This document shows, piece by piece, positions 44,493-57,870 of a stretch of DNA of 64,000 nt. The translations under genes were made by a program, and so were the position numbers. Source of the stretch: Protea cynaroides (Eukaryota > Streptophyta > Magnoliopsida > Proteales > Proteaceae); contig CM053271.1 in the NCBI GenBank assembly GCA_028583415.1, positions 86,673,789 to 86,737,788 on the forward strand, written 5' to 3'. The notes beneath the pieces are model-generated. The model saw only the letters and a program-made list of their open reading frames with translations, did not search any database and was not told where the DNA came from. Each line of letters begins with the position of its first letter. The first letter of the stretch is position 1.

Positions 44493-45672
44493 CATAATGT
44501 AAGTCCCACACCCAGAATCCTCACCAATTCGGATCCCATTGTGTCGGGTTTTACTGTGCCAATACATGGCACTTTGACATCTTGACCCTCAGTATAATAT
44601 CAGATCAAACCCTAGGATCACCTAGTGATGGTGGAGAGTATGGGGAGAGAATTCAAATGACCTAGGGGGTGTCCCCACTAGCATAAGCCCATAAAACCAA
44701 GCCTAGGGCTATTTTTAAGCTCAACCAGATACTCTACTGGATAATGCACCACCCGATTGTCAGCATCCAGTTTAGACTCGAGTGTCACACTCACTTTCCT
44801 CGGGATTCTATAAATAATGAGTCTCACTCTTTATTTCTCTTCTTGGACAAGTGAGTGAGTGAGTAAGTGCTTGAGAAGGAAAGTTAGAGCTCAAAGCTTG
44901 GAGCTCAAGCTTGGTTCTCCACTTGAGGTAGGTTCCACTCCCTCTTTCTCTCTCTTCTTATGAGTTAAATGCATGAGACCACATGGTGGAGCTCCACCAT
45001 TAATGGAGACCGGTTACAAACCTAGAAAACTAAGTCACCTTTCCTCTCCATGAATGGAGATGTTATAGGGTCCTAATGACTCCATTTGGTATGCTAATGG
45101 TGGGAAAGTATTTCCCACCAACAAAAATGAAGGTAAATGTAATGGGGAGTCCAAACTCCCCAAAATGAAAACCATCACTGGTTCATGTTTGGTTTCTGGA
45201 CATGAATCGGAGGACCAAATCGGAGGCTTGGTCTCAGCCCTGCCTCCGGATAATTAAGGGCCCTCCTTCTGGTAAGGTCAAAGCCTTGTTGGAAAACTGG
45301 CCTAAGTGTTAACTAGAGGATCCCAACTGGAGACACCCATCCTGGGGCATGACCCTCCAGGTGAGTCCCTCCGATTATCCATGGGTCCGATTGACCCTGA
45401 CCTCCGCATAGGCTTAATTGTAAGCCAGAGGCATTGCTGGATGAAACACCACCCGACTAACCCTCTGGATAACCCTATGGAAGCCTCTGTTGTGACAGAG
45501 TATATAATTAGATGGTGAGCTGGATAATAGATCATCTAATTCTACCCTTTGGTTAAGATGATATAAGAAATTGTACAAGAGTCAACTGGCTGGTGATTCC
45601 GGATGGTACACCTCCCAGATGCATCACCTGGTTATGACCTTGCTGGCTAGTATACCTAGCTTGGATCATAGG

Positions 45673-48169
45673 TGTCACACCCCAATTTTGAACCAACCAG
45701 AATGGTGTGATGAACCATCTATGAACTAACGGTTCAACCAGGATCTCGTATAGGCCGTGCCCATTTGATTAAACTAGATAAAACCATAACCATAATCAGA
45801 GTAAATAAACAATAGCGAAAGTCTTTAATATTAATGAACTGAGAGTCTAACAGTGATAAATAAATATTTAATTCAATTATCTCCAAATGACTCAAGACAT
45901 AAAATAAAATAAAGTAATCAATTACATGTTTTGATAATCCAACAACTAAATGTAATCGAAAACACAAGAGTTGCACTCGCACGACGAATCATGCTACTCC
46001 ACCACAGCTTCCACATCCATCGCAGCAACATGTCCGTACATTGGTACATTCATATAATCTTCCACGGTAGGACTTGCATCATCAACTAAAAATATTTGAT
46101 GTCGAAAGGGTGAGCACACATCATGGCTCAGTGAGCAAACAAAACAATGCAACAAACATATGCATGCATTCAATTCATATCTTTGGTCTGGTTTATAAGT
46201 TTGCAATGTGCTATAGAAAGGATTGGTGGCCGCCGCACCTCTATACACGAGTGTGTGAATTCACCCAATGGATTAAACACCATTGCCGTCCCACATGCAC
46301 CCATCATGGAATAGAGATAGAGCTAAAGTGTTCGGATCAAACACTGCATAACACTTCTCCTGATGTCCTACCCATACCAACACGTAAGCCCCTATTGGCG
46401 AGGGCTTGCAAACTGGGCTCGCAACTAACCAATCATAATGTCAAATAGTGTATACAAGGCCTCACCCCAGCATCCCTCAATACGTCCATAGAGATAGAGC
46501 TAAGGCCTTCCGGCAGAGTCAGAGACTATATGGTCCGAGACCACCTCCCCTGATGCCCTACGACGTAATAGTTCTGCTAAGGTAATGGTGATACGACGAT
46601 GTTAGTGGGCAAGACTTTAGTAGAGATAGAGCTAGAGTCTAGTGACCAGGATGAACCACTATGTCACGTCCTCCCCCTGATGCTCCACTCGCATCAAGCA
46701 TACTAACCACACGCATACATTCACATGTCTATTCCTAACATCATCATCATCATCATGTTATAAATAAATAGAATTAAATATGCATGAACAGTAATAGCAG
46801 GAATATTGGATGACATGTGAAATGCATATTACAAGCATACAAGCATAGAATCATTCATGGCATTGGACTCAATAAGTAAAATAGCTTGTTATTAGCCAAT
46901 AAGTTTAGGTCTTGTTCCCTCACCTTTGGTCGATGGTTGTTCCTCGTTCAAGCTTTGTAAATCACTTTTAGACCACTTGAAAACCTAAAAAATTTATAGA
47001 TTTTAAATTAGAGTTTATTTCCATCAATTCAAACTTCTAAAAGCTGAGTGGTCACAGGTGTGGCTGCACCTGTGGTCTCAGTTTCTATGACCACAGGGTG
47101 TGTGGTCGCTATCTGTGGTCGCATATCTGTGGTCACATGATATGCGACCACACATAGTGACCATACCCTCCCTGGAACTTTCCCGAGGGCGTGTGGCAGA
47201 TATGTGTGGTTGCATATCATGCAACCATACATGCGACCACACCCTCCCTGGAACTTTCCCGATGGCGTGTGGTCGACATGTGTGCCTCGTATGGTCTCAT
47301 ATCATGCGACCACACATGCGACCACACCCTCCCTGGAACATTCCTGAGGGCGTGTGGTCGATCATATGTGCCTCGTGTGGTCGATCAAACTGCGACCACA
47401 TGAGTAATGGTCGACTTTTCCACTCTCAACTCAATTCCTTCGTATTTTGATTCTTTGGCTTATCATCATGATCCTTCCTATGATTGTTTTATGGCTTAAA
47501 ATTCATATTTTTACATAATCTATCATCCTAATAGATTTCCTCCATGGATCTCTTAGAATTTATCCATGGTTTTATGATTGGGGGGTCTCACTTTGAAGCA
47601 CTATCTCCTTCATGATCTATTCTAGGCATTCAACTAATATGGGGGATATTTCATACCTTAAACTTGTTGAAGAATCAGAGTTCTCTCTAAATTTCCTTCT
47701 CTTAGTCTTCCTCTTCAATTTTTCTTCTCTTCCTCCTCTTATTTTTCTCTCTCTTTCAGTTTGAGTTCTAAAAGGATGAAAGAGGCTAAGGGACGTCCTA
47801 TATATAAAGGAAAACCCTCCATATAGAGTCCTACTTAGATTAGGAAAGAATCCCCTTCGGATTAGGAAGGTTTCCTAATCAAGGAGTCAGTTTGACTTCG
47901 TGTGGTCGCACGTGGGGTTGCAGAACCCGTCGACCACACATCCAAAAACTGCAACCACACGTCCAAGACTCCTGTGGTCTCATTATTTTGAGGTGTGGTC
48001 GACCCCACCTATTTAGGTATGCAACCACACACTCCTAATTAGATGATTTTGGGTTCAATTTCATACCTAGTCTTGTAGTTTCTTCATGCACTTGGTCTGC
48101 TTGGCCCGACCATGATAGGAAGACCTGATAGAAGGTGGTAAGACTGGTTAGTACGATACGGGTCTTACA
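45673..48169 (-). mobile_element. Tekay-like solo LTR nested in another solo LTR
   Basis: 2.5 kb. On the plus strand it begins TGTCACACCCC and ends GGGTCTTACA. It is homologous along its length to the LTRs at 52060-54336 and 61730-63971. The flanks ATAGG (45668-45672) and ATAAG (48170-48174) differ by one base and are probably a decayed target duplication. It is more diverged from the two LTRs of the complete element than they are from each other, and carries a different motif array. Confidence 0.85.
47040..47420. repeat. GTGGTCG / CGACCAC motif array with 80-90 bp tandem units
   Basis: TGTGGTCG and GCGACCACA occur about ten times in both orientations. Three units also share ACCCTCCCTGGAAC.TTCC..A and GGGCGTGTGG. 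A second smaller cluster of the same motif lies at 47890-48030. Confidence 0.88.
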
Positions 48170-48529
48170 ATAAGATACCAACCATTGGGTTTCTAGATTA
48201 TCTTAGGACCCGTGCATGGACAACTATGACTTGTCCATGCTGATTAAAAGATGTTCACTAACCTAATGAAATTATCTAATTAAATAGGTAAATCGACGCG
48301 GGTAGTAGAGGGAGCCTTATGCTGGCTTCTAGGTTTTACTGCACCATTGGTATCTATAGGTGAGGGGTTGAGTCCGTAGAATTTAAGCATGTGATATGTG
48401 CATGTAATTTAATGATTATAACATGCCATTAAAGGACTATTTGTATGAGCATGCATTTGCATAACAACAATAATTATGTATGATTGTATACTGAGTATGA
48501 TTGAGTATGGTGGTTCACGTAGCGTACGG

Positions 48530-48960
48530 ATACCCAGGGGAGGGTGGCATATCGCACATGGACTATGTCTATAGAGCTAGAACCTTATCAGAGGCACGGT
48601 GAACCATGAGAGTGGGGAGCTAGGGATCTCTGCTGGGGCGCAGCCTTGTTTAGAACCATATAATCCAACATGTATGATGGTTCATGTAATGCGTGAACTC
48701 ATGAACCATGTTGGAACAGCTAGTACCTTAGCAGACGCATAAGGAACTATGGGAGTGGGGAGTCGGGGATATCTGCTGGGGTACAACCTTACTTACTGCG
48801 CGCACATGCCATATTGTTTGCTTGGTTGGGTATGTTTAGTGATGATGGAGATCGATGTGCTTACTGTGTTTAGTGGTCATGCGTCACGGCTAGCACCTTA
48901 GCGGGGGCACGGTAGTCATGGGAGTGGTGTCAGGGATCTCTACTAGGGTGCTGCCCACTT
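48530..48960. repeat. Threefold repeat in the outer solo LTR
   Basis: The pattern AGCTAG.ACCTTA.CAG..GCA..G.GA, GGGAGTGG and GGGATCTCTGCTGGGG recurs near 48575, 48720 and 48890. Complementary versions (GATAGAGCTAAGGCC) appear in the minus-strand Tekay-like LTRs. Confidence 0.75.
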
Positions 48961-49258
48961 TTCATTTCATGTTTCACATGCATCATTCATCACCCAAGGT
49001 CGTAGGATCTATGCTTTTGTGAGGGGAAATACTAGGAGAGGGGTTCGGGTGCTCAGGGGGGGGGAGCCACGAGCATATGTCCAGGGGGGAGCCACGAGCA
49101 TATGTTCAGGGGGGCACAAGCTTAATCCAAGGGGGGTATGGTTCGGATAGTTCCTCGCTAGGGTACAGGCAAGACCATGGTAGCCTACACACTTGAATGC
49201 CACACGCACAATGCTTGTTTATTTAATTGCATCAATGTAATGTTGTGTTAGGGTTGCA

Positions 49259-49456
49259 TTGATACTCGACTTCTCGCTGAGCTGGGATGGGAGCTCACCC
49301 CTTGATATCAAAATCTTTTTAGCTTTGGATGCAAGTACTTCTTCTGCAGCTAATGGTATGGAACCCGTACTGGTGGAGGACATCTCTACTGGCGAGGGCT
49401 TCTTAGATGACCAAGACAAGGGCTATCTCTATGACGATTGTGTCTACATGATCTAA
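49259..49456 (+). other. Short acidic reading frame in the solo LTR
   Basis: 65 codons rich in Asp/Glu (LVEDISTGEGFLDDQDKGYL) after SPLDIKIFLALDAS. A comparable acidic frame follows IFLVDDA in the minus-strand Tekay-like LTRs (46005-46095, 52380-52500, 62045-62165). It may be a conserved LTR peptide or uORF. Function unknown. Confidence 0.45.
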
Positions 49457-49826
49457 ACTAGTGCCTAGTCTAATCCACTTGATATTTGTAGATAGATGAC
49501 GGTTTGATTTATCTCCAGTGGTTTACTCATTTACTCTTAGACGTTGTGTATCAGATATATGTACTATGATACTACTTGTGGAACTTGTTTGTAAAGCATA
49601 ACAAACTTATGTATGCCATAATAACAGTAATCGACATCTGTTCCTTATTATATGATTCCACTTCAACTACTCTAATTTAATTGTTGATTATTATAGTTAT
49701 TGTTCATGTAGATTGTAGGGTTTGTTTGGCAGATCACCTTGGTTGTCGATCGCTAGATGGGTTCAGATTGTCTTATGGATGACCCGGATATCACGTCTAA
49801 TTCCAAAAATGGATTATGACACATAA

Positions 49827-52054
49827 TACCCATATTTCTTAAGTAGATTTTTCACATAGTGTGCCTGAGATAAAATTATCTCATTATTTTTCCTAATGAT
49901 CTTGATGCCAAGAATTACAGCAGACATTATTGAATTTACAATATTAATATAAAATCCCATAATCAACGTGTCATCAACATGTAATACAATGATAACACCT
50001 TTTCCATTGTCAAACTTACTATATACACACCTATCAGAGTTATTGATAATAAAACTATTTGTCAATAACACATTATCTAGTTTTTCATCATATTGTTTAG
50101 GTTCTTGTTTCAATCTATACACAGATTTAGCATGCCATTGTTTATGTGCTTGTTTTAAGCCATACAAAGATTTAATTAATTATTTACAAACCTTATATTC
50201 TTGCCCAGACGTAATGCAACCCTCAGGTTGTCTAATGTAAATCTCTTTTTTTAAATCTCCATTTAGAAAAACAGTTTTTTCATCCATTTGATGAATAACC
50301 AAATTATAAATAAAGGCAATTGCGAACAAGATTTTTATAGTAGTATTATGAGTAACATGAGAGAATGTATCAAAATAGTCTATATTTTTCTTTTGTTTAA
50401 AATCTTTGATTACTAATCTCGCTTTAAACTTATCAAGAGACCCATCAGGCTTAAGTTTTTTTTTTTCTTAAAAATCCATTTGGAATCAAAAGCTTTGTAC
50501 TTGGTGGAAGGTTAACCAATTCCCAAGAATGATTCTGAATTATAGAATCTAATTCACTCTTGATAGCAGCTTCTTTCTTGAATACTGCATTAGAAGACGT
50601 TACACCTCTTAATAGGACAAAAGATCTCTATCAACAAAATATATTAGCATATCATCTCCTAGGTTAGTAGCTTTCCTTTGTCTCTTATTTCTTCTTAATA
50701 AATCATTATTTGATTCAACCTATTCTTGTTCATCATTATTTGTATTTTTTGATACAACATCCTTTAAAGCATTTTTAATTTGAGATACTACATTTAATTT
50801 GGAAATACATGTTCAAAAAATTCAGTATCTCTAGATTCAATAATAGTATTTGTATCAAACATATTTTTAATAGATTTTAAAACCAAAAATCTATGAACTG
50901 CACTGTGTTGTGCATAACCTATAAAAATACAATCGCAGATCTTAGGTCTTATTTTTCTCTTTTTAGGTTCAGGAATATGAACTTTAGCTAAACACCTCCA
51001 TATCTTTAAATGATTGAAGGATGGGTTCCTCCCATGCTAATGTTCAAAAGGATTTAAGTTAGTTCTTTTTGGAGGAATTCTATTGAGAATATAACATGCT
51101 GATAAAATAGCTTCTCCTTACATGTTAAGAGATAATCATCAAAAAACAATCCATCCTTTCTTTTGAAGTCCTATTCTTCTTTTCAGCAATTCCATTAGAT
51201 TCAAGTTGGTAAGGAGCAGTGGTTTCATGTTTCATGAATGTTGTCATTCTCTTTACAGAACTAAGAAAGACTATCGATTCCATATCCAGTTCCTCTATCA
51301 GTCCTTAATCTTTTGATTTTCTGATCCAACTGATTTTCTACTTCTAATTTATATACTTTAAAAGTATTTTCTGCTTCATCTTTTGATCTCAAGAGATATA
51401 CTTTTGTATACCTAGAGAAATCATTAATAAAAATGATATAATATTTTTTACCACCTCTTGACTCAAGTGGTTTAAAATCAACAAGGTCACTATGAATTAA
51501 CTCTAAAAATGCTATTTTGTCTTTCAATAGATTTATGGGGTTTCTTGGTGATTTTTGCCTCTGTATAAACTGGACATTTATGAGGTAGGGGTTTAGGATT
51601 TTCACTTATATATCATAACTTTGATAGTCTTTTCATATAAGTTGCACTACGGTGCCCTGATTGACCATGCCACACATTAAATGACTCAATCAAGTAAGAA
51701 GAAGAAGAAGAAATTTCATCAATAATATTGGCAACACTTAGTACAAATAGTCCATTATTAGCATACCCTTTTCCCATAAATACATCTCCCTTGAGTAGTA
51801 TAGCCTTATCGGCTTCAAAGCTAAGTTTCATGCCGGCCTTGTTAAGAAGAGAACCCAACACCAGATTCTGACGGATCTCCAGAACATGCAGCATCTCATT
51901 TAGCACAAGAGTTTTCCCAAATGTAAGCTTTAGGGTGACTTGACCCTTTCCCATGACCTGGGATGTTTGAGAATTTTTCATATACACTAGGTCACCTGCA
52001 CTGACCGTAGAATATTTTATAAATGAATTTCGGTCAGCACAGATGTGCCTAGCA
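49827..52054 (-). pseudogene. Protease, integrase and reverse transcriptase of the Angela-like Copia
   Basis: Minus strand order: protease remainder (ARHICADRNSFIKYSTVSAG, 52054-51960), pre-integrase (SLLNKAGMKLSFEADKAIL, MGKGYANNGLFVLSV, VWHGQSGH, 51960-51613), integrase (IHSDLVDFKPLESRGGKKYY, FINDFSRYTKVYLLRSKDEA, 51605-51261, then decayed to about 50760), and reverse transcriptase (about 50480-49827: FKARLVIKDFKQKKNIDY, LNGDLKKEIYIRQPEG, SLYGLKQA, VLHVDDTLIMGF). The VDD box is kept, but the following segment is deleted (GFYINIVNSIMSAVILGIKI). Multiple frameshifts and stops. Confidence 0.9.
50084..50173 (-). repeat. In-frame 45-bp tandem duplication in the reverse transcriptase
   Basis: Units 50084-50128 and 50129-50173 encode YRLKQEPKQYDE and YGLKQAHKQWHA, two copies of the same motif in one frame. 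They differ by several substitutions. Confidence 0.8.
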
Positions 52055-53424
52055 GTACCTGTCACACCCCAAATTCTGCACACTTCAGAATGGTGTGATG
52101 AACCGCTAGCAAACCAACGGTTCAACCAGGATCTCGAATAGGCTATATCCGTGTTATCTGAACCCCATACATCCATAATCATAATCAGAGTAAATACACA
52201 ATAGCGGAAGTCTTATAATAAAATGAACTGAGAATCTACTGTGATATTAATATTTAAATAGAAAATTATTCTGTATCAACTGAGACATAAATAAATATCA
52301 AATACATGTCCATAATAAATCCAAGTAAATAGACCTAAGAAAAATATCTAATCGAATACACATGAGTTGCACTCGCAAGACATGTCATGTGTATCCACTT
52401 CATCTTTAGCTTCCATCGCCGCTACATTCTCGTACGGTGGAGCATCTAAATAGTCTTCAACGGTATAACCTGCATCATCAACTAAAAATATTCGACGTCG
52501 AGGGGTGAGCACACATCATGGCTCAGTGAGCAAACAAAAAAATGCAACAATACATATGCATGCAATCAATTTATATCTTTGGTCTGGTTTATAGTTTGCA
52601 CCGTGCTATAGAAAGGATAGGTGGCCGCCGCACCTCTATACACAAGTGTGTGGATACGCCCAATGACTCCAGCACTGTCGCCCACAGCACCCAAAATGGC
52701 ACAATATACACCCCATGAAAACGGTATGGCTGTACCGGTTGATACCATACCAACAAATAAACCCCTGCTGGCTAGGGTTGCAAACTGGGCTCGGTACTAA
52801 CCAATCCTAATGCCAAATAGTGTATCCAAGGCCTCACCCTAGCATCCCTCAGAGCAACCATAGAGATAGAGCTAAGGCCCCTAGGTAGAGTATAGGACTC
52901 AAGACTCAAGGACCGAGACCCTCCTTGATGCCCTACGTCGCAATAGTTCTGCTAAGGTAATGGCGATACGACGACATCAGTGGACATGACTTGAGTAGAC
53001 CATAGCACAATATACACCCCATGAAAAACGATCATGGTTGTACCGGTTGATACCATTCCTACCCTCACCATATACACTGGCCAAACACAAACATTCACAT
53101 GCCTATTCCTATCATCATCATCATCATCATCATGTTATAAACAATAAAATAAATATGCATGAACAATTAATAGAAATATTGGATGACATGTTAAATGCAC
53201 ATACAAGCATACACGCATAGAATCAATATGGCATTGGACTCAAGAAGTAAAACAGTTTATTATTAACCATTTAGTTTAGGTCTTGTTCCCTCACCTTAGC
53301 TTGCTAATAGATAATTTTCCAAGCTTTATAATCACCTTTATAATGTTATTATATTGCGAGAAGACCTAACAAAGCCGATAAAATTTAATTAGAATTTATT
53401 CAGCATTTAAGAACCATTCTGTTA

Positions 53425-53575
53425 ACTGAGGGTCGGAGGTAGGGTCGGAGTCTTGATCGACCATGGGTGTGGCCCTCCCCAAAATCTGAACTTCCCGAAC
53501 ACTGAGGGTCGATACTCAGGATCACCTAGGGTCGGATGGTCATCGAACCTCGATGCGACCCTCGGTGTATTTTGA
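53425..53575. repeat. GGGTCG / CGACCC motif block A (3' LTR)
   Basis: About six GGGTCG or CGACC(C) words in both orientations within 150 bp. The same block is at 63085-63205 in the other LTR. Confidence 0.85.
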
Positions 53576-54054
53576 TCAATTTTTCTCCTTTTAGTCCATT
53601 CTTCATTTTTTTGGGTCCTATGGTTTGCTCTTACAGTCCATTCAACATACATTCCATGGTCTAGAACCATGAATCATCCCCTTAAATAGCTTTCATGTAT
53701 TCTCCAATGGTTTTCTATGAAAACCTAACCATGGATTGATGGTTTGGGTTTCCCCGAGATTATATTCTCATCAATATCTATCCTAAGGTCTGTAGAAACT
53801 CATGGAATTAGTATCCATACCTGAGAAGAATACTCCTTCTCTGCAACTCTTCTCTTTTGGCTAAACTCTCTTCCTTGCTTTTCTTCTTCTTCTTTTCCTT
53901 CTCTTCTCTTTCTCTCAATTCAATTAGGGTTGTGAAAGGGGTGAAAGAGGCTTAGGGACGTCCTTTAAATAGAGTAGGAACATCCTAAAATAAGTCCCTT
54001 TGAGATTAGAAAAGAATCCAAATCGAAAATCTAAAAATTTCCTAATTTCAGTTT

Positions 54055-54215
54055 CGACGACAACTAAGGGTCGATGGGAGGGTCGATGATCCCGTCGACC
54101 CTAGGTTTCTAATGAGTCCGACCCTCCCTTCAAAATTGAGGGTCTTACTTTCTGTTTTGGGGGGTCCGACCCTCCTTGGCTGGGTATGCGACCCTCCCCT
54201 TAAATTAAGTGTTTT
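54055..54215. repeat. GGGTCG / CGACCC motif block B (3' LTR)
   Basis: Seven GGGTCG or CGACCC words, first direct then inverted. Its counterpart is at 63700-63860. Confidence 0.85.
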
Positions 54216-54331
54216 TGGGTCGATTTGATACCTGGGATCTCGATCTCCTTCACGCCCTTGGTCCATTTGACTCGACCATGATGGGTAAACCTGGTTCAAG
54301 GTGGTAAGACTGGGTTAGATTGACACGGGTC

Positions 54332-56104
54332 TTACAACTCCCCCTTACTTATAAAAATTTCGTCCTCAAAATTGTACGTACCTTCTGAATCAAATAAGTG
54401 AGGGTATTGCTTCCGCATAGCATTTTCTTCTTCCCATGTAATTTCTTCCATGTCTCTACTTTTCCATGTGACCTTAACATAATAGATATCTCGGTTGCGT
54501 AGACGTTGAACCTTTCGGCTGGTGATTTCAGTTGGTATTACTTCAAATTTCAAATCATCAGTTAAATCTGATAAATCTACTGTCAACACATGCGTTGGAT
54601 CCTTGACATACTTCTTCAATAGGGAAATGTGAAATACGTCATGCACACTTGACATAGATGGTGGTAGTGCTAACTGATAAGCCACTTTACCATGCTTAGC
54701 TAGAATTTCATACGGCCCGACATATCTTGGACTTAGTTTCCCTTTCTGTCTGAACCTTTTCAATCCTCGCATAGGTGATACCTTCAAAAATACTTTATCA
54801 CCTACAGCGAAATCCAGATCTTTGCGTCGAGTATCTGCATATTGCTTCTGACGGTTCTGAGCTGTTCTCACTCTTTCCTTGATAATGTCGACCACTCGAC
54901 AAGTCTCTTCAACAAATTCTGGTCCAACAATACTACGTTCTCCAACTTCATTCCAAAATAAAGGAGTTCGACACTTTTTGCCATACAGTGCTTCATAAGG
55001 TGACATCTGTATAGTAGCCTGATAGCTATTGTTATACGCAAACTCGATCAATGGTAATTTTTCATCCCATGATCCTTTGAAATCAATTACACATGCTCGT
55101 AGCATATCTTCTTGAATCTGAATTGTACGCTCTGACTGTCCATCTGTCTGTGGGTGGAATGCAGTACTGAACTTCAATGTTGTACCCATAGCCTTTTGCA
55201 ATCCTTCTCAAAACTTGGAAGTAAATCAGGGATCTCTATCGGACAGAATACTTTCTGGTACACCGTGTAATCGAACGATATTATCCACATACAGCTTTAC
55301 TAACCTTTCTAGTGTATACTGAGGTCGTATAGGTATGAAGCGAGCTATTTTTGTCAGACGATCTACAATAACCCAAACTGCGTCAACTACCCGAGGAGTC
55401 AGTGGTAATCTCGTGACGAAGTCCATAGTGATGCAGTCCCATTTCCATGCTGGTTCTGGTAATGGCTGTAACAGTCCTACGGGTCTTTGTCGTTCAGCCT
55501 TTACTTTCTGACAATTTAGGCATTGAGACACGAACTTGGCTACATCTGCTTTCATTCCTCTCCACCAATATAGTTTCTTTAGATCATGATACATTTTTGT
55601 ACTTCCAGGATGTATCGAATAGATGGTGGTATGGGCTTCTTTCATCAGTCGATGTCTAATGTCCACACTTTTTGTTTCAGGTACACACATTCTTCCTTTG
55701 TATTTCAGTACTTTCTCTTCATCCAAGGTGAACTCAGGATTAGTCCTTCCTTTCTCGATATCTTCTTGTACCGTTCTCAGATAAGGATCTGATTTAATAG
55801 CTATCTTTACTTCTACCATTATATCCGGTATAATTTTCAAAGCGGCGAACATATTTGAAAACCGATGAATAAACCCTTGCTTGGCTGCTTCATCCGTTGC
55901 ACCTATCACATATTGCTCATCGCCGTGATTGATTACCATTTCGGTAGTACACATTGCTGCAGTTGTACTAACCTCTCCTTGAGATTTTATCATTGCCTTT
56001 CTGCTCAACGCATCTGCTACTATGTTAGCTTTCCCCGGATGATACTGAATATCACAATCATAGTCCTTCAATAGTTTCAGCCATCTTCTTTGTCTCATAT
56101 TCAA
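54332..56104 (-). pseudogene. Integrase and chromodomain-like end of the Tekay-like element
   Basis: Minus strand. After the RNase H end (DYDCDIQYHPGKANIVADAL, about 56060-56000) comes the zinc-binding HHCC region (HPGSTKMYHDLKKLYWW, FVSQCLNCQKVKAE), then the core with MDFVTRLP and SDRDP (55226-55400). A stop near 55208 follows. 55201-54332 continues with FHPQTDGQSERTIQ (the catalytic Glu), YNNSYQATIQMSPYEALYGK, FAVGDKVFLKVSPMRGL, SVHDVFHISLLKKY and a chromodomain-like YYVKVTWKSRDMEEITWEEE. The enzyme inserts cDNA, and the chromodomain steers it to heterochromatin. One stop separates the two halves. Confidence 0.9.
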
Positions 56105-57870
56105 TTCCTTCTGATTAAATAAATAAATAAGACTTTTATGGTCCGACTTAATCTAAAATTTCTCTCCGTATAGGTAATGTCTCCATATCTTGACAGCATG
56201 TACTACTGCCGCTAACTCCAAATCGTGAGGGGTAATTTTTCTCATGTATCTTCAATTGTCTCGAGGCATAAGAAATTGCTTGTTCTCTTTGCATAAGCAC
56301 ACATCCCAATCCCAGTCCTGACGCATCAGTGTATAAGGTAAATGTCTATCCTAGAACAGGAATAGTCAAAATCAGAGCGGATATCAATCTGGTCTTTAAT
56401 GTTTGGAAGCTCTTCTCACATTTATCCGTCCACACAAACTTTTCACCTTTCTTAGTCAGACTGGTGAGAGGTACAACAATCCGGGAATAGTCTTCTACGA
56501 ATCTCCGATAATAACCAGCGAGACCTAGAAAACTTCTAATTTCTGAAACGCTCTTTGGTGCTTCCCACTTTACAATAGCCTCGATCTTGCTGGGGTCCAC
56601 TTTGATTCCTTCAGCGGATACTACATGGCCTAGGAAGGCGACTTCACTTAGCCAAAACTCACACTTTGAAAATTTGACATATAACTTCTCTTTCCTTAAA
56701 TGCTGTAGGGCGGCATTTAGGTTCTTGATATGGGTTTCTTTGTCCTTGGAGTATATCAATATATCATCAATAAATACTATGACCGACGTGTCCAAAATAT
56801 CGTGGAAGACCCGGTTCATAAGTTCCATGAAAGTTGTCGATGCATTTGTTAATCCAAAAGACATGACCAAGAACTCATAATGTCCATATCTGGTCCTGGA
56901 AGCTGTCTTAGGAATATCACCTTCTTTAATCTTCAATTGATGATAGCCTGACCGAAGATTGATTCTTAGAAAATACCTTTGCTCCTTGCAACTGATCGAA
57001 CAAGTCATCTATTCGAGGTAGTGGATATCGATTCTTGATTGTCAGTTTATTCAACTCCCGATAGTCAATGCATAATCGAACGCTACCATCCTTCTTCTTC
57101 ACGAATAACACCGGTGCTCCCCCTGGTGATATACTGGGTCGAATATAACCCTTGTCCAAAAGTTCCTGTAGTTGCACTTTCAGTTCCTTCAGTTCAGTAG
57201 GAGCCATTCTGTAAGGTGCTTTTGATACTGGTGCGGCTCCAGGTATAAGGTCTATCACAAACTCTGTGGCTCGGTCGGGTGGTAATCCTGGTAGTTCCTC
57301 CGGAAATATATCGGGATAGTCCCGCATGACTTCAATATTTTCCATTTGTGGTGCTTCCTTGGTTAGGTTGGCCACTGATACTAGATACCCGACTGCTCCC
57401 TTCTCAAGGCACTTCGTAGCCTTTAGTGCTGAGAGTATGAGTTTGCGTCTACGGGGAAGTTTGGTTCCCAAAAAACTGAATTCTGCTCCTTCTTTATCTT
57501 TAAATGTTAGCTTCTTTTCGGCGCATAATAGGTTTGCAGAATGCCGAGCTAACCAGTCCATTCCCAAGATGACGTCAAAGTCTGCCATCTCAAGTTGTAT
57601 CAAGGTTGCATCTATGGTTTTCTCGCCAATGAGAACTGGACATGGTCCATAACCTTTCTCTAATTCCACTTCTAACCCCATTGGTGACCGTACAAGTAGT
57701 TTGTAGTCCAATGTTTTGATGGGTAAATTCAACTTCTTTCCGAATGACACAGATATAAATGAATGAGTAGCTCCTGAATCAAAGAGTACTCTAGCGGGTA
57801 CGCCATTTATAGGTACGATACCTGTGATTTATTTTACTTAGTCTACATGCTCATACAATGTAATTACAAC
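56100..57870 (-). pseudogene. Protease, reverse transcriptase and RNase H of the Tekay-like element
   Basis: Protease: LFDSGATHSFIS (about 57790-57755) and DFDVILGMDWLA (57580-57540). Reverse transcriptase: PYRMAPTELKELKVQLQELL, GYIRPSISPGGAPVLFVKKK, VRLCIDYRELNKLTIKNRYP, then after a one-base frameshift near 56975 LRSGYHQLKI, FLVMSFGLTNASTTFMELMN and FIDDILIYSKD (about 56770), GLAGYYRRFVEDYS. RNase H (56345-56100) has several stops in a region with HDLELAAVVHAVKIWRHYLY. Catalytic FIDD is preserved, but the polyprotein is interrupted. Confidence 0.9.

Larger units (their letters stand above)
44498..49821 (+). mobile_element. Chromovirus-type solo LTR between reverse transcriptase and RNase H of the Copia
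   Basis: The LTR begins TGTAAGTCCCACACCC and ends GATTATGACA. Exact CATAA copies flank it (44493-44497, 49822-49826). After subtracting the nested solo LTR it is about 2.8 kb. It carries a threefold repeat (48530-48960) and a short acidic reading frame near its 3' end, both with counterparts in the Tekay-like LTRs. No internal region is present, so it arose by LTR-LTR recombination. Confidence 0.85.
52060..54336 (-). repeat. 3' LTR of the Tekay-like element
   Basis: 2277 bp, plus strand TGTCACACCCC to GGGTCTTACA. GGGTCG motif blocks are at 53425-53575 and 54055-54215. A TATA-like TTTAAATAGAG (complement) lies between them, near 53965. Confidence 0.93.

Noticed and set aside
47100..47420. CRISPR-like regularly spaced repeats
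   Set aside because: Units are direct and inverted GTGGTCG motifs inside an LTR of a plant retroelement. Spacers are repeated too, and there are no cas genes.
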